Source of the DNA: an uncultured Lachnospiraceae bacterium | GTDB lineage: Bacteria; Bacillota; Clostridia; Lachnospirales; Lachnospiraceae | DNA length: 43,490 nt | Direction of reading: 5' to 3' | Assembly (NCBI GenBank): GCA_902780385.1 | Contig: CACZFF010000022.1 | Location: forward strand, 1 to 43,490 | In this document: positions 42,199-43,490 of the stretch, one piece after another | How positions within the stretch are numbered: the stretch's first letter is position 1 | Layout of the letters: each line of letters begins with the position of its first letter | The notes under the pieces: model-generated | Told to the model about the DNA's origin: nothing | Seen by the model: only the letters and a program-made list of their open reading frames with translations | Database searches by the model: none | Position numbers and translations under genes: made by a program

Positions 42199-43098
42199 AT
42201 GAATTTAGATTTTATCAAAGGCGTGGTGGTTCCGATCATTACCGTCATCGACAAAGACGAAAACATTGATGAAGCCGGCATGCGTGCCCAGGTCGAGTAC
42301 TGCATCCAGGGCGGTCTGCACGGCATCCTGGCATTCGGCTCCAACGGCGAATTCTACCAGATCGAAGAGGACGAGATGAAGCGCGGCCTGAAGATCATGG
42401 TCGATCAGGCGGCCGGCCGCGTACCTGTATACTTCGGCATCGGCGCCATCAACACCAAAAAGTGCGTGCGCCTTGCTAAAATGGCTGTCGAGAACGGCGC
42501 TGCCTGCATCTCTGTACTGCAGCCCATGTTCCTCAAGCCTACCAGCGAAGAGCTTTTCCTGCACTTCAAGACCATTGCGGAAGCAGTTCCGGAGACCCCC
42601 ATGCTGCTCTACAACAATCCCGGCCGAGTCGGCTACGGCCTCACTGCCGAGATGGTTGACCGCCTTGCCCACGAAGTGCCCAATATCTGCGGTATGAAGG
42701 ATACCTCCGGTGACATCACCCTCACCGAGGAGTGCGTGCGCAGATGCCGCGACGTCGACTTCAAAGTCTTCGGCGGCAAGGACACCCTTCTGTATGCAAG
42801 CCTCTGCGTCGGCGCCGTAGGCGGCGTCTGCACCGCAGGCAACTTTATGCCCGGCCTCATCACCGATGTTTACAACAAGTTCATCGAAGGCGATATCAAG
42901 GGCTCCCTTGAGGCACAGTTCAAGCTCAACCCTGTGCGTCTTTCCATGGATGCCGCCTCCTTCCCTGTCGCTGCCAAGGACATGGCTATCCTCCAGGGAC
43001 GCAATGTCGGCGATCCCTACCTGCCCAGCCTGCCTACCGCAGAGGGTCCTGTCCTCGACAAGATCCGCAGCGCCATGGCAGCAGCAGACCTTCTGTAA
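42199..43098 (+). CDS. DapA/KdgA-family lyase, probable 5-keto-4-deoxyglucarate aldolase
   Basis: A class I Schiff-base lyase of the dihydrodipicolinate synthase family. The start is ATG 42199 (MNLDFIKGVVVPIITVID), six bases after GGAGG 42188-42192; a GTG 33 bases earlier lies inside the leader stem-loop. The 299-aa protein has the family blocks GSNGEF (GTTGE equivalent), LLYNNPGRVG with Tyr138 and Arg143, and the Schiff-base Lys167 in GMKDTSGD. It follows garD-garR, and no GarL-type aldolase gene is in the window, so cleavage of 5-keto-4-deoxyglucarate to pyruvate and tartronate semialdehyde is the best inferred role. The alternative is 5-keto-4-deoxyglucarate dehydratase (KdgD), which would bypass garR. 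Confidence 0.85.
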   Translation: MNLDFIKGVVVPIITVIDKDENIDEAGMRAQVEYCIQGGLHGILAFGSNGEFYQIEEDEMKRGLKIMVDQAAGRVPVYFGIGAINTKKCVRLAKMAVENGAACISVLQPMFLKPTSEELFLHFKTIAEAVPETPMLLYNNPGRVGYGLTAEMVDRLAHEVPNICGMKDTSGDITLTEECVRRCRDVDFKVFGGKDTLLYASLCVGAVGGVCTAGNFMPGLITDVYNKFIEGDIKGSLEAQFKLNPVRLSMDAASFPVAAKDMAILQGRNVGDPYLPSLPTAEGPVLDKIRSAMAAADLL

Positions 43099-43157
43099 AT
43101 AGAGAATATCAGAAAAAAATAGTATTTGTTCGGCTCCGGGCTTTAAACAGATACGAA

Positions 43158-43187
43158 AAAGAAGGGATTATTAAAGAAGGGATTATC
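43158..43187 (+). repeat. 15-bp tandem duplication after the DapA-family gene
   Basis: AAAGAAGGGATTATT (43158-43172) and AAAGAAGGGATTATC (43173-43187) differ at one base. No gene follows before the terminator. Confidence 0.9.
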
Positions 43188-43253
43188 ATTCAGGGGATGT
43201 TAAAACACGTAAAAAGGATTGAAAAGGCTTACCATACACCTTAGGATTTCCGG

Positions 43254-43298
43254 ACACAGAGGACTGCTCTTTCCTGGGAGCGGTCCTCTGTGTTTTTT
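43254..43298 (+). terminator. Terminator of the garD-garR-lyase operon
   Basis: ACACAGAGGAC (43254-43264) pairs with GTCCTCTGTGT (43283-43293), with an inner GCTC/GAGC helix, followed by T6 (43293-43298). Between the lyase stop at 43098 and this point I see only the 15-bp duplication. Confidence 0.92.
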
Positions 43299-43435
43299 AC
43301 ACTTCAAAACCAATGTCATTTACTTAAGCATATTTCTGTCCAAAACACAAATTTGCTTCTCTGTCTCCAGCCCAAATAATGATTCTGAAGGACTGTCAAC
43401 CATTTTTGAAAATGTCCCAAAAATCTTTTAACATT

Positions 43436-43460
43436 AGCACCGGAAATTCCGGTGCTTTTT
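43436..43460 (+). terminator. Second hairpin with T-run near the window end
   Basis: AGCACCGG (43436-43443) pairs with CCGGTGCT (43449-43456), then T5. No gene lies between this and the terminator at 43254-43298. A weak promoter-like TTGAAA (43406-43411), 17 bp, TAACAT lies directly before it. The gene-free stretch 43299-43435 shows nothing else. Confidence 0.65.
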
Positions 43461-43490
43461 CTTTCTCCGGGATCAGTTAATGATACAGGG

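Noticed and set aside
43219-43431. 70-codon open frame after the lyase operon
   Set aside because: It overlaps the operon terminator, has no ribosome binding site and shows no protein-like composition.

Overview
The window looks like the chromosome of a low-GC-phylum (Firmicutes) anaerobe of moderately high GC, most like a gut or rumen Lachnospiraceae. The signs are strong AGGAGG-type ribosome binding sites before almost every gene, several TTG starts, a type-2 isoleucyl-tRNA synthetase, carbohydrate ABC importers without their own ATPase, a cellobiose phosphorylase and a D-glucarate/galactarate pathway. The family-level placement is an inference. No tRNA, rRNA, CRISPR array, insertion sequence or prophage gene was seen.

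Layout. 1-14.8 kb is housekeeping on the + strand: the 3' part of a 5'-nucleotidase, ileS, glgP, ddl-murF, a NUDIX hydrolase, an EamA/DMT exporter and a MATE transporter. 14.8-21.1 kb is a beta-galactoside module: a divergent AraC-family regulator, a GH2 beta-galactosidase and a GPH-family sugar:cation symporter. 21.4-24.1 kb holds a CdaR-type sugar-diacid regulator and glycerate kinase. 24.2-33.2 kb is a cello-oligosaccharide module: ABC importer and LacI-type regulator on the - strand, cellobiose phosphorylase (GH94) and a GH1 glycosidase on the + strand. 33.5-43.1 kb is a sugar-diacid module: glucarate dehydratase, a GntP-family permease and a PrpR-like regulator on the - strand, then galactarate dehydratase, tartronate semialdehyde reductase and a DapA-family lyase on the + strand.

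How the genes fit together. GudD and GarD should both give 5-keto-4-deoxyglucarate. The DapA-family protein probably cleaves it to pyruvate and tartronate semialdehyde, a job done by the unrelated GarL in E. coli. GarR reduces the semialdehyde to glycerate, and glycerate kinase, 15 kb away beside cdaR, feeds glycolysis. The cello-oligosaccharide module has two near-identical operator-like palindromes in its divergent LacI/GH94 promoter region. The diacid module has two 15-bp palindromes spaced exactly 21 bp, next to a regulator whose AAA+ domain has lost its ATPase and sigma-54 motifs.

The most unusual feature is a window-wide excess of short tandem duplications. They occur in spacers just before ribosome binding sites (units of about 12-27 bp). 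In coding DNA they produce low-complexity inserts or tails in IleRS, NUDIX, MATE, beta-galactosidase, CdaR and GH1. Beta-galactosidase and CdaR carry the same kind of tripeptide repeat, Lys/Arg-Asn-Asp/Glu. Several spacers also hold strong hairpins. One pair of terminators has the same stem arms at both ends of the cello-oligosaccharide module.
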